Shown: in pieces, positions 45,699 to 57,600 of the stretch
How the letters are laid out: every line of letters begins with the position of its first letter
How positions within the stretch are numbered: position 1 is the first letter of the stretch
Assembly: GCF_023065955.2 (NCBI RefSeq)
Contig: NW_026623100.1
Span: forward strand, 70,436,727-70,500,726
Direction: 5' to 3'
DNA length: 64,000 bases
Source: Ursus arctos
Taxonomy: Eukaryota > Chordata > Mammalia > Carnivora > Ursidae
Made by a program: the position numbers and the translations under genes
The notes under the pieces: model-generated
What the model was told of the DNA's origin: nothing
The model's database searches: none
The model's input: only the letters and a program-made list of their open reading frames with translations

Positions 45699-48600
45699 CA
45701 GGTGTGGGGTGGTGGGCCCGCAGCATGGGTTACAGCTACCCCTGAGCTTTGCTTGGGGGTCTTGACTCTGTTTCCCCATTGGGCTCTGCCGCTGGTTAGG
45801 CTGCAGTCTGTTTCGGGGGGAACCTGGTTCTCAGCTGCCTGCGGCTTCCTCTTTGGAAGCCAGGAAGCGGTCTTCCTCCGCTCTCTTCTTTTCCAGTGGA
45901 CGTTTCCCTCTTTAGCTGCGGCTCTGATGCTCTCTGTCGCTGGCGTTAGAAGTCTTTGGAAGTTATTCCTCCAGAGAAGGGCGTCCAGGACACCTGTCCT
46001 TCCTAGTCCCAAGTTAGCCTCTCACTGGCCTGGGCAGGTCTTTGCCTCTCTGTGCCTCAGTTCTCCCATCTGCCCAAGGTGTCTCCTTCCCCTTCCTCTG
46101 TTCTGATGGCCGCGTGGTCGCAGAGACCTTGTCTTGGGGAGGGTGAAGGTGGCCAGGGTGGACTTGGCAGGGGCTTAGGGTCCTCTGCTGTTACTCTTCT
46201 AGGGACTTGGGACACTCCCTGCCTGAGGAGTCATCTGTGGGGGTGGAGGGCAGGGCAGGCTGCTTGGAGGAGGTGAACTTAGAGCTCAGTGTGGGAAACA
46301 GAGGTGGACAGGGGACCCTGGGCAAGGTCAGGCTTGGTGATGTTCACACACACCCAGGCATCCTGGCCACGTGCCCCAGGTCCGCTCATCAGCAGGAACG
46401 GAAGCCATGTCGGGCAGGTTGGGGCAGTGGGGCAGGCGGGCATGTTTATCGCTCCACTGTCAGCTGAGTCATGGTGCCAGGCCCACAGATCCTCCCCTGA
46501 CACTCACCCAACCAGTCCTGACCATGAGCCCACTATGTGCCAGGCATGGGGTGGGGAGCAGCCCAGCGGGGCTGACTAAGGCTCTGCTGCCTGGCTTCCA
46601 GCCCTGGCCCTCCTCTTTGCTGCCGAGTGACTTTGTACAAGGGCCTCTCTTGGCCTCAGTGAGTCCATCTGTGAAATGGGGGGAGGGGTTAAAGAAGCTG
46701 AGGTGACCATCATTCATTGGGGTGTTCATGATGTCCTGCTGTGTCACAGGACTGGTGGGTGTCTGGGTGGGGCCTATCTCTGTTCCTGCTGCCTCGATCC
46801 CTGAGGGTCCTGAGCCCTCCCTGGTTTGACCAGATCTGAAGCCCAGGGCCTGGGCACCTGCCATGTACATAGCCCTGTGCTGGTGGGGAGCGGTCTACAC
46901 CTGGTCCAGGGGCACACACAGGAGAGGATGGTCATGACTGGGACCAGAAAGGAGGGTTGGTCTGTGCAGACGGGCCAGAGGGGTAGTGACAGTAAAGGTC
47001 ATCCACTGAGACAGGGTTCATCCCAGAATCCCACAGCAGTTTCTAATCAGGAGCTTGGGTCATTTTCTGGCCATGGGAAGTATTAGGGGAGGTGGTGCCC
47101 TGATGGGGGCAGTGGGAGTGGCCGAGGCTGCCAGTCCTGCTCTGGGACCATTCATGGCACCACTGATCTCCAGCAGTAAGAAAACTGTCCCACCACAACG
47201 ATGCTGAATTCCCCATCTTTCCCACTTAGGGCTGCCTGGTACTTTCTGTGGCCACGCCGGCCCTCCTTGGAGGCCCTCTGCCCCTGGGTGGGTGGAATGT
47301 GGGGAGGTAAAGGAGGGAACTTTTGCAGGGCCAAGGTGCGCTCATCCACCCCAGACCCGGCACGTGCCAGCAGCGGGCGGCCCAGGGGGACGTGAGGACC
47401 GCTGTTTCCATGCCCCCTGCAGCACTGTGGCCGCTCGTGCCCGGGGCCTCGCCTGCCTGCTTGGGGCCTGGACTGTGTCGGCAGCACTGGTTCTTCTCTC
47501 CGTGGCTTGTCCACATCCCGGCTGCCCAGGAGACTGTCCAGGACCTTGGAGTCCCATCACTGGGGAGTGTCCCCGACGGGTATGGGATCAGGTTTGGGCT
47601 CGCAGGGCCCCAGGCTGCGGGTGTTTTGGGAGCCTCCGAGACTGTGGAGAGGCTGACATCACTCTACCTTCTCCCAGAGAGAACAGCTGGGGCATGACAC
47701 TGCCATTTGCGGTGACCGCGCCTCCTCCGGGGTGCGTGCTGGGGACCGTCGGGGCAGCAGGACCTGCGGGCTGTGGGCCAGGCTAGGAGAAGGGGCACAC
47801 CTCGGCCCAGGGGGCTCCTCAGGCTCTGCCCCTGCCTCCTCTCCCTGCCCCCACAGGCACTCTGGGAGTAGGGGGTGGGGGTGTCTGGGGGAGGAGCACA
47901 GTTGCAGTGTTTTCCTGGGGTCATCCTGGTTGTTGTAAGGTCCTGGGAGGGCCCTAAGGTCTGGGTCCTGGTCCTGGGAATTGTGTGAGGAGCGGAGAAC
48001 CTGTGACCTCACCACCCCTACCTCTACCCACTGCAGAACAGGGCCATTCTTCGAGACCCCTACCTAGGGCCTGGGTGTCCAGGGAACACCCTGGTCCACC
48101 TTTCCTCCCAGTGTGATGGCAGCAGTCTGAGCCTGATTGCTTGGGTCTGCCTATCTTTGGGGTAGGTTCTGAGGCCCTGTAGCTGTGGGGCTGGGCAGGC
48201 CAGGTGGGATCTAGAACTGGCGGGCTAATTGGCATAGTGAGTGTCCCCGGGGACTGGAGCAGGGAGAGGTGTCCTGCGGAGGCTGGGAAGGGCACCGGAC
48301 ATGGAGTTACCAGGCTCCATCCCATCCTCCCTGTGTACCTCAGGCATGGTTCTTCACCTGTCTCTAAGCCTCAGTCTCCTCTTCTGTAAGTTGGGGGTTT
48401 TCGTCTGCCTCAGAGGGCTTTGGAAGAGATCCCAGGAAGTAATGTATGTGGCATGCTAGAGAGCCCCTTCCTTGCCTGGGCTCAGAGGAGCAAGTCTAGG
48501 GGCGCCTGGGTGGCACAGTGGTTAAGCGTCTGCCTTCGGCTCAGGGCGTGATCCCAGCGTTCTGGGATCGAGCCCCACATCAGGCTCCTCCGCTATGAGC

Positions 48601-51600
48601 CTGCTTCTTCCTCTCCCACTCCCCCTGCTTGTGTTCCCTCTCTCGCCGGCTGTCTCTATCTCTGTCAAATAAATAAATAAAATCTTTAAAAAAAAAAAAA
48701 AAAAAAAGAGGAGCAAGTCTAGGGGAGTTTTGGGGCTGACTCTGGGTAGGGGGTCCCCTGGGGAGAGTCCCTGATGGCTGTGGCTGGGGGAAGGAGTACA
48801 GTCTGACCTGGCCTGGGCGTGTAGTCAGTTCATGGGAGTGGCCAGCTGGCCTTACTCCGGTGTGCTGATACCAGAGGGTCTGAAAACATGCCTTCTGCCC
48901 CTTCTCAGAAACTGGAACCTTCACCGGCAGGCCAGACTCTGCTCGGCTCTGCCTGAGCCTCTCCAGGGGCCGGCTCCTGACCCCGACGAGGTGTGGGCTG
49001 GGCCAGTGGGCGGTGGGAGGAGGCCGGACCCAGGGCACCTGGGCAGGAGCTCAGGCCAGCTGAGCAGGACCCCCCCACGCTGTGGGGGGACAGTGGCTTT
49101 TCCCCAGAACTGCAGACTGAAGGTCGCCTAGGAGAGGGAGCTGGGCTAGGCCAGGCTGCGGGATGTTGGGGCAGGGAGGGCCCCACTTCTATGGTCCTTC
49201 CTTCCGCACTTTCCCCTTTGCCACCTCCCATGGAAATGATGGCTCTTTCTTCCTGAGGGTAAGAGAGCCACATGGTCCTCCCTGAAGGGTGGCTGACAGC
49301 ATGCCTGCTGGATTGCCTGGCCACAAACCCTCTCCCTGGCTCTTCATTGGCTGTGTGCCCTGGGACTAATGACATGTCCCCTTTGCCTCAGTTTCTTTAT
49401 CTGGAGGATGGATATGGTCCTGGAATCTAAGGTTATTGTGAAGATTAATTAATTCAGTTAAAGTGCTTAGATTAGTGCCGGGCACATATAGTACACAATA
49501 AATATTCGCTGTGATAACTAGTTTTTTTCCTAAGGTCTAATTCAGGTATTTCTGTTTTTTGAGTAACCCCCAGCCCAGGTTAAAGCCTGAGGTTCTTACT
49601 GCCACCCTTGAGTGCCCCTGAGCCCTGGGCACGGTGTCAGGGCTACTCCCCCTCCTGGGTGCCTGCGAGCTCCTAAGACTGGGGCTGCATCCGGGGTCTC
49701 TCTTCAGCTGCCTTAGCACCTCCCAGGAGCTCAGCGCTGGGCGTTCGAGGCTCTGCGAGCCTTCCAGCCCTCAGGAGGCCGCTGGTGGATGATACGCTGA
49801 CAGTCACAGGGCCTAGGCTGCTCTGCTTCAGTCTGAGGTGGGAACCCACCAGTAACCTGGGGAGCAAGCTCAGCCTATTCAGACCTGGTCTTCGCGGAAA
49901 ATTCTGCCGTGTCTTGCTTAGGCCCAAAACTCCCAGTTCCACTCTGCCATGGTACCCCCGTGGGACTCCTTCAAGGACGCTCTGTCCTTCTTGTGTCTTT
50001 GTCTGGGTTTCTAGCTGCCTCAGTGTCTAATCAGTCTGAATCGTACTTTGCCCCAGAGGCAGGTTCCCAGGCTAGCCCATTCTTCTGCATGTGGGAGGAG
50101 AAGCCATGTATGTCTGTAGCTCGAAGTGGGAACAAAGGGAATTTAGTCTTTCTTGGGTATGGAGTTGGCTGGCAACCATATTCTGACACAGGTTGAAAAA
50201 TTTGCTCTTGGCATCTCCCAGCCCCTCTTTTGTAATCCTTTCCCATCCTCCATAGCTCCTACCCACCCCACTTCCAGAATGGGCCCCTCCCCCGTTAGAG
50301 CTGCTTTATACTCTAGTGTGAGTGACTAGTACCAGATAGCCTTCCCAGAGGCATTTTAAAGGAGATACTCTGCAACTGCGGGGACACCGATTGGGTAAAT
50401 TTGGGTGAGGAAGAGTTCCCCTTCCCTGCGCACACAGCTGGAGCCCTGACTGGTTGCAGGTGTGTCAAAAGCTACAAGTTTCTGCCTCTGTGAAACCTGA
50501 GGATACTTTATTTAGATAGAGCAGGGGGAGGGTGTCTCCAGAAGCCCACGTGCCAGAGGTGTCAGGCCCCCAAGCCTAGTGGAATCTGGGGGTTAGTCAG
50601 CTAGAGAGGAGCACAAGGGGCCCCTCTGAAGGGTGACTGGGGAACCCTACACTGAGCTTCTGGTCTTCGCTGTCTTCTTAGGATAGCCAGGCCTGGGGAG
50701 GGACGGGGCCCTGGAGGCCTCAGCCGCTCCCTCTGTCCTCATGGGTTGCCAGTTGCCATCCCAGAGCCCCTTTGATTTGGAACATCTCCAGCACCCTGCC
50801 TAGGCTGTCACCCACCTTGGGAAGCTGAGAGCAATGACCCGAGTCCCTGCGGGCAAGTGCTTTCCCACCCTCTTACCGTGGTGTGTCCTCCCCCGCTGAG
50901 CACCGTGGTTGTGGTGCACCCCTCAGGTGGACGGCCTCCTGTGGCCGCGGCACCTGGCTGCCCCTCGAGGGCAGGCCTTGACTTCCCAGCCGTAGACTGG
51001 GGACTAGGAGCCCCTTTGCCGTCACTCATTGGACAGATGGGGAGCTAGAAACGGCATATTTTCCAAGGTCATCCAGTAAGTTGGGAACAGAGCCCAGGCT
51101 AGAACCAGGTTTTCTTGGTGTTGGGTTTGGTCACTTTCCCCTGGCCATCTCTGTCTGGCTCCCAGGGCAGCCCGGCCACAAAGGCTGGCAGGGCCAGGCT
51201 GGGCAGCCTTGCTCAACGCCCAGCCCAGGGCGCTGGCGGGCGGGTGGGGAAAAGCCGAGGAACTGGTCTTCCAGCTCTGCGGCCCCACACCCGGCCCTCA
51301 GCTGGGCCCGTTCTGAGACGAGTCCCAGCACGTGGGCTGTGAGGCGGGCGCCAGCTCTGGGGAGGGGTGGGTATGGGGGTGCTGGTGGCAGCTCTGACCC
51401 GGCTTGGGCATCGGGCCTGGCGCTGGCTGCCGGGATCCTCCCTCCCTCAACGCAGCCTTGTCCTCTCCGGGTACTTGACACAGGCGGAACGGGCCAGGGC
51501 AAAGGGCTCTGGATCTTGACCTCATTTCCCATCTGGAAAGCCCAACATTTAGTGCCATGGGAAAGGCTACTGTGGAGGGGCTTTCAAGCTGGTATGGATG

Positions 51601-54600
51601 CCGCCCCGCACCCCGGCCCTGCCCTGGAACCCCCCCGCGTGGGGAGGTCTGTGTCCCAGTGGCCGTGTGGAGACAGCTCAGGCAGGTTGTGTGCGTGAAT
51701 GGGGGAAGGGTACCCAGCGGGGGTCCCCTGGACATGCTGATGGGGGGTGGGGGCCTAGGCGCCCTCATGGCTGCTCAGGGTGACAGCAGACTAAGTCCCT
51801 TGTCACCCGGCTGCCCTGGGCCGTGCCCATCACGCCCTCTGCAAGTCCCAGCTTGACTTAGTTCTGGAAGAGAGACACTGAGCCGATAAATCACTGCCTG
51901 TCAGGCTGGAAACGCTGATGGGGCTCTGAGGCACTGGTGGGGCCCCCACCTCCTGTGAGTGTCTTCACTGGGGGAGATTTCAGGGTCTTGAGGCCAAAGC
52001 TGGGAGATCTGTGCCTCTCAGGGCCCTAGGCACGTCTCCCTGGCAGCCCCAAGTTAGGAAAGGAGGCTCCTGAGAGAAAGGGATTTAGCCGCCACCGCTC
52101 GGATCGCCTGGGGCCGGAGAGAGCCCGGTGTCTTCTGGGCCCTGGCCCGTAGTCCTGCCCCTCCCACCTACCCCGGCCTGGCTGTCTGCGGCCACCGTGT
52201 CACCCCTGTACTGCTCCAGCCCCACGGACAAGGAGTTGGGGCCGCTGCTCCCATGTCCCAGCCTAGCCTGTCAGAGCACTAGGGGGGTTGAGGGTACTCT
52301 GGCCAAGCCCCTTATGTTGTCTAGAGAGAGGCAGGGAGCTGCCCAGGTCACCTAGCAAGGGGGTAGTAGAGCTGGATGTGCCCCCGGTCAGGCTCTTTCC
52401 CCCGCCAACCCTGGCTCTGGTCCTTTCCCTGAGACCCTGGATGCAAGATGCTTTGGGTTTGACCTGCCTGGCCCCTTGGGTCCGTGCTTAGGCCATGTTA
52501 GCCGGGGCTAAGGGAGGGCGTACAAACGATGCCCCCGACGAGGAAAGCCATCACAAACCCCACTGCCTTAGGGCACCAGGGTGTTCGGAGAGCCCTAGGA
52601 GTAGGGCTGCGTGTTCTGCAACATTCTTTTCCCCTGCCACCCCCTCCCCCTGTCTCTCACCCCATCTCCCCGGGCAGGCAGATACCCCTGAAAGACTGCA
52701 GTGAGGCTCTGCATCATCAGAAATGCAGAGAATGTTCCAGAGCCATCTTGGGTCCCTTTGCCGCTAGGGCTTATTTACGGGGTTCTGTTGCTCTTTGGTA
52801 TCTCTTCCCTGGACACAACCTGAGTAAGGGTCTTGGGACCTTTGCAGGGGTTTGCCTTCCTCGGCGCCCAGGCCCTGGGCAACTCTGGGCTAGAAGTTTT
52901 CCTGTCCAGGTGAGTGTTCTCCAAGTATAGTCTGCATCCCACCCATAGGACTGGGGACTTTGTTCAACAGCAGAGTCCTGGGCCTTTGCCCCAGACCCAC
53001 TGAATCAGCCTCAGGGATGGAGCTCAGAAGACGTCATCTCTGGTGGGCTCCTGGTGATTCTCAGGGACGCTGAGGAAGAGAGCCCCTGGCCTGGACAAAG
53101 GCGATGGTTTGAATGTCCCCTTCGGTCAGTTTGGCACCTTGATGCACAGGTCGGGGGTAAAGGCTGGGGTTTTGTAGCTCTGAGACCTCAGGCCCCAAGA
53201 GTTATGAACTCTAGGTGTGTGTTGAGGGGGGAACCGGTCCCATTTCCTTAGTTCCGTAGATCTGACCAAGAAACTGAGGGGGTGAACATTTCTAAAGAAA
53301 ATATAAATCTGTTCACCCTCCTGAGAATGTCTGCTGCCTCGTGGGATCTCAGTGGGTGGGAAGGATGGGTGTTTGTCCTGTCATGTCTGTGGGGCCCACC
53401 TGCCTGTTGACCCCACCGCTGGGCTCTTGGAGCCAGTTGGGGGTCCCTCCGGTCAACAGCCCCAGAGGCAGCACCAAGGCTGACTGCTGAGGAAAAGCTG
53501 TGGCCAGCCCTTTTCTTTCTGGCTTCCCTTGAGACGAGTAGGGCTGTGGATTCTGTGACTTGGCTCCTACCACCGCAGCAGCCCGGGCTTTGTCGTCCCG
53601 CTGGATAAACAGCGACCGGCAGGTACCAGAACCTCCCTGCCTGCCGGACGGTGAGCCTGCCACTGTCCTGAGGTCCCCGGTGTTGCCGAGGTTGGTGACA
53701 TGGCGCTGAGCACTGTCTTACTCTCCCCAGGTCTGCCTGGGGGCTTCAAGGCCCAGCCCTTGTGTCCCCTGGAGGGTGATCCTCTGTGCCCCAGCCACCC
53801 TTTTGGAAGACCGAGGTCGGGTTTCTGGCTGTGTGCCCTGGGAGCTTGCCAGGACCAGGGCCAGACCACATCTTTTCTCTCCAAAGCCCCTGGATGGTAT
53901 CCCCTGAGATTTGCTGTCCAGGACCGTGTTTAATATCAGTCCGTGACCTTCTTACACGGTGTTGTATTTCTAGCAGCATGTTCCCTGGAGAACAGCACAG
54001 TCCTGTGAACTCAGGAATGCTTTCTAGAGGATTCGTGCTTTATCCACTGCTTAAGTCAGGCGGCAGGTGACACATGGTTAGTGACTCAGGGTGTGGGTTG
54101 GAAACCGCAGGTCTTTGGACCTGTTGGCTGCAGTTGATGGGGTGGCGGGAGTCCAGCGAGCAGCTGGACAGGCAGCCTCTTCCATTCGTCCAGAGTCCGC
54201 CATCCTCGCTCGAACCTCTCCGACATATCCACTTGGTATCCTGACTTGTCATCGATCCTACCATGGAGCTCTTGTCCCCGAGATGTCTTAGAGGGATGCT
54301 GCCACATGGCCTCAGGCCTGTCGGCCAGCCAGGGCAAGGGGTGGAGGTCGGATGGAGGTCACCCAGGAAAGTGGCCTCTCTATGGCCGATGCAGGGTGAG
54401 AGCTTGGCTTGGCTTGAGGCTCTGCCTTCTTGAAGCTCCTCTCTTGGCCCTCTGCCTACAGGCTCCCGATCTGTTCTTGGGAGTGGCTGGCAGCAGCCCG
54501 ATGCAGACTCCCAGCCCTTGGCAGCTGTGAAGTGTGGCCTGGCACCTTGGTCCCCTTGGCTGCTGGGGTAGGGGTCAGGGATTCTTACTCTGTGACGCTC

Positions 54601-57600
54601 TCCTCCCGTGGCACGGGAGCCTGTGGCCGTGTTGATGAGACTGGCATCTTCGTGTACGTGCCGCAGAAGCGCAGACAGGCGCCTTAAAGTGGATGGGCCT
54701 GCTAGGGGGTCTTTCGTGGCTGGGGGGAGGGAGAGAGCTGGGTAGGTGAGGGCGAGCACCTGCAGCCATGGCCCTGGCCTTGGGCAAGTCCCTCACCTTG
54801 TCTGTTTCAGTTCCTTATCTGTGCGAGAGCTGATCTCGCCCTGCCTGCCTCAAATAGAAGGGTAAAGGTGGAAAGGGATAGAAAGTGTTTCCCGCGTGGG
54901 AGAATGCCTCAGTGTCTCATACCCTCTTTCCTGCTCTGCTGGAGCCCTGACTCCGGGGCCCCTCTCAGTCCCTCCAAGCGGCTTGGGGGTGGCCAGACGA
55001 CCACTGTGGCCAAGATGGGAATGGGCTAAGTTCCTCTCATACTCCATGCGTCTGCCCCACGACATCCGCCCTCCACTGAAGCCAAACCTGGCTTTGGCCT
55101 AAAGGCTGGTGGGCTTCTAAGGGTCTGGAGCAAATCGGCCCTTACTTTGAGCAAACCAAACGTGTGAATGTTTAGATCTTCCCATAGGGTTTTGGTTTGT
55201 TAGATGAAAAGCTGGTCTTCCTGGGACTCTGCAGAGATTAAGGAACCCCATTCAAGGTGTGAGCTGGCCTGCTGCTGGAGGTGGGTTCCAAGCTGGGCCG
55301 AGCTGTCCCGGAGCAGCCCTGAGCCGTGGCTGCGGGGTGGTCCCGGAGGGACCCAGGGCAGAGGCAAGGCTGCCAGAGAGCCCTGCATGCAGAGGCCCTG
55401 GGGACAGCTGGCCACAGGCTCTTAGCACAGCTGCCTAAGTGAAACCGGAAGTCTCACCCAAAAATGCCGGAGTCATCTGGCACCTAGCGATCCAAGTTCA
55501 AACTCAGCAGTTTCTGCTCATTTCCTCCCCAGGGAGTTGAGGGCCTCACTAGGGTTCACGCTGGAGGGGTTGGGGAGGTCACTGCAGCCCTTCCCCTGCT
55601 GGAGACCCAGCCCTGAGAGGGGAGGGACTGCCCTGAGGCCAGGGAGCTGGTTTCAGCAGAGAAAGCGTTTGCTTAAGAGCTTGTTGTGTAAATAAGATCG
55701 CACAGGGATAAGCTGAGCAGAGTTGAGGGAACAAATTGTTTTTAGGGACTGGGCAGATTCCGTCTTACCTGGTGGTGAAAGAGGCCCTGTTCTTGGGAAA
55801 CTGCTAACCTGCTGGGGCTTCTCCGGTAGGTGAGAGGCTGGGCCTCCTGGGTGTCTGCCTCCCCTCACCTGTGAAATGGGGCCTGGGCCCCAGACTCTGG
55901 CTTCTGCTGGAAGATGCCGCTCTCCTGACAGTACAGCCGAGGCTGCTCTGGCTGGAGCCCTGACCCCCACGTGGAGCATCTTCTCCAAGGGAGGGAGGCG
56001 GTGCATTGGGGGGAGGCGCTCTGCTCATCTTCTAGGGCCTCCTTGGGAGCGCTGAGGGCAGGCAGAAGCATTGGGTGAGGGGAGTGGGGTCTCAGGGAGT
56101 GTGGGTGGGTGGGGGGCCCCTGAATGCTTGTGCCCCCCCCCCCCGCCAAGCTGCCCTGTGGGCAGTAGTGTGCTGCGGGCCTGGGACGGGAGTACGTTGG
56201 GGTGGGGGTACCCACTCTGTGCCTGCCCGGTGAGCAGTATTCTTTGCTCCTGAAGGGTACAGGCTTAGGGGAGGCGAGGGGCAGCTTCGAAGCTCTGTGG
56301 AGACAGGACAGGTGTTGGGAGCACCATCTGGGGACAGTGTAGGCAGGATGTGGCCTGAGGTGCAGGTGGGGGACAGGGATGAAGAGTTCGTGTAGATGGG
56401 CCACGAGAGCCCAGACGGGCCCTTCTGGGGCCAGAACATTTTTCTTGGGGGTGGGGGGAGACGTAGAGTTTGCGTTTTGTGCTTTCAGAGGAAGCTCAGT
56501 GGTATTTCTAGCCTGGTGGTTTCTACACGTGTCTGAAGCTTCCCTCTGACCTGAGCCCCTGGATGCGGAGCCCCCACCTGGTCCAGCCCTGCCCCAGGCA
56601 GCCTCAGGAGGCCACGGTCTTGTCTGTCCCTCCCTGCTCTGTTCCACTCTAGCGTGAAGCTCCGTGGCCTGTGGCCAGGACCCAGGAAGGCCTCTTGGGC
56701 TGAGGAGGCCTCACTCCCTGGAGCCCAGCCTTGGGTTTCCTGTGCCCCGGCTCCGTCCTGCCTCTCTTCTGAAACCCCACCACCTCCATCCCACCTCTTC
56801 CCAGCAGGCGCCCGAGTGCTCGTATCCATGCCGAGCAGCTCTCGCTCCCCGAGTTGGCGCAGCGGCGGCTGTCGGTGGGGTGCTGACCGCGGGCCGGGCT
56901 CTGTTAGGTCCTTCAGGAGCATCCCCTCAGTGAATTTCTGCAGCAGTCCTGGGACGTAGATATTACTACTGTCCCCATTTTACAGATGGGGAGACTGAGG
57001 CCGTAAGAGGTTTAGTGCTGTCCCCAGGGCTCCTCAGCTAGTCAGTGGCCCAAGGTCAGGGGTCTCTAACCCCGGGCACTGTGAACTGTCCGGCTTTGCC
57101 TGTTTCTTGTGTTTGCTCGGGCCCCTGACGTTGGGCCCTCCAGAGATGGCTGTATCACGAACTCATCTGGGTCAAAGGCTTGTTGCTGAGCAGGACCCTC
57201 ATAGCTACCCTTCCTGCCGCCTGGCTGTTGGGTCTTCCCTTCTCCAACTGAGTTCTGGAGCTAGCGTTGGGGAGCCCTCCACCCCCCCACATCGCCCTGC
57301 TCCAGGCTCCTCTGCAGGCTGCTCGGCTCTGTGGTGTGTCTCGCCTCCTCCCGGGCCCACTCTTGGTTCTGCGGGTGCAGCCCCAGCCTCGGGAACCGCC
57401 CTCTGGCCTCTGCCGCCGCTCAGAGCTGCACCGGGCGGACAGGTTCTGGACGGCGGTTTGCACACACGGTCCCCACCAGGCCCAGAGCCCATTCGTTGGC
57501 GCCTCCTGAGTGCGGAGCCTCCCCTAGATCGGTCTCATTTGTCCCCAGCCTGATGGGCACCCTGTCCTTCCTTTCGCCAGGCGGCCTGGGCCCAGTCCTT

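Noticed and set aside
54040..54759. Open frame of 239 codons on - strand in SDC1 intron 1
   Set aside because: Same reasons; no family features and no splice evidence.
55865..56647. Open frame of 260 codons on - strand in SDC1 intron 1
   Set aside because: Pro/Ser/Arg-rich translation typical of GC-rich random sequence; several other frames are equally open in the same stretch.
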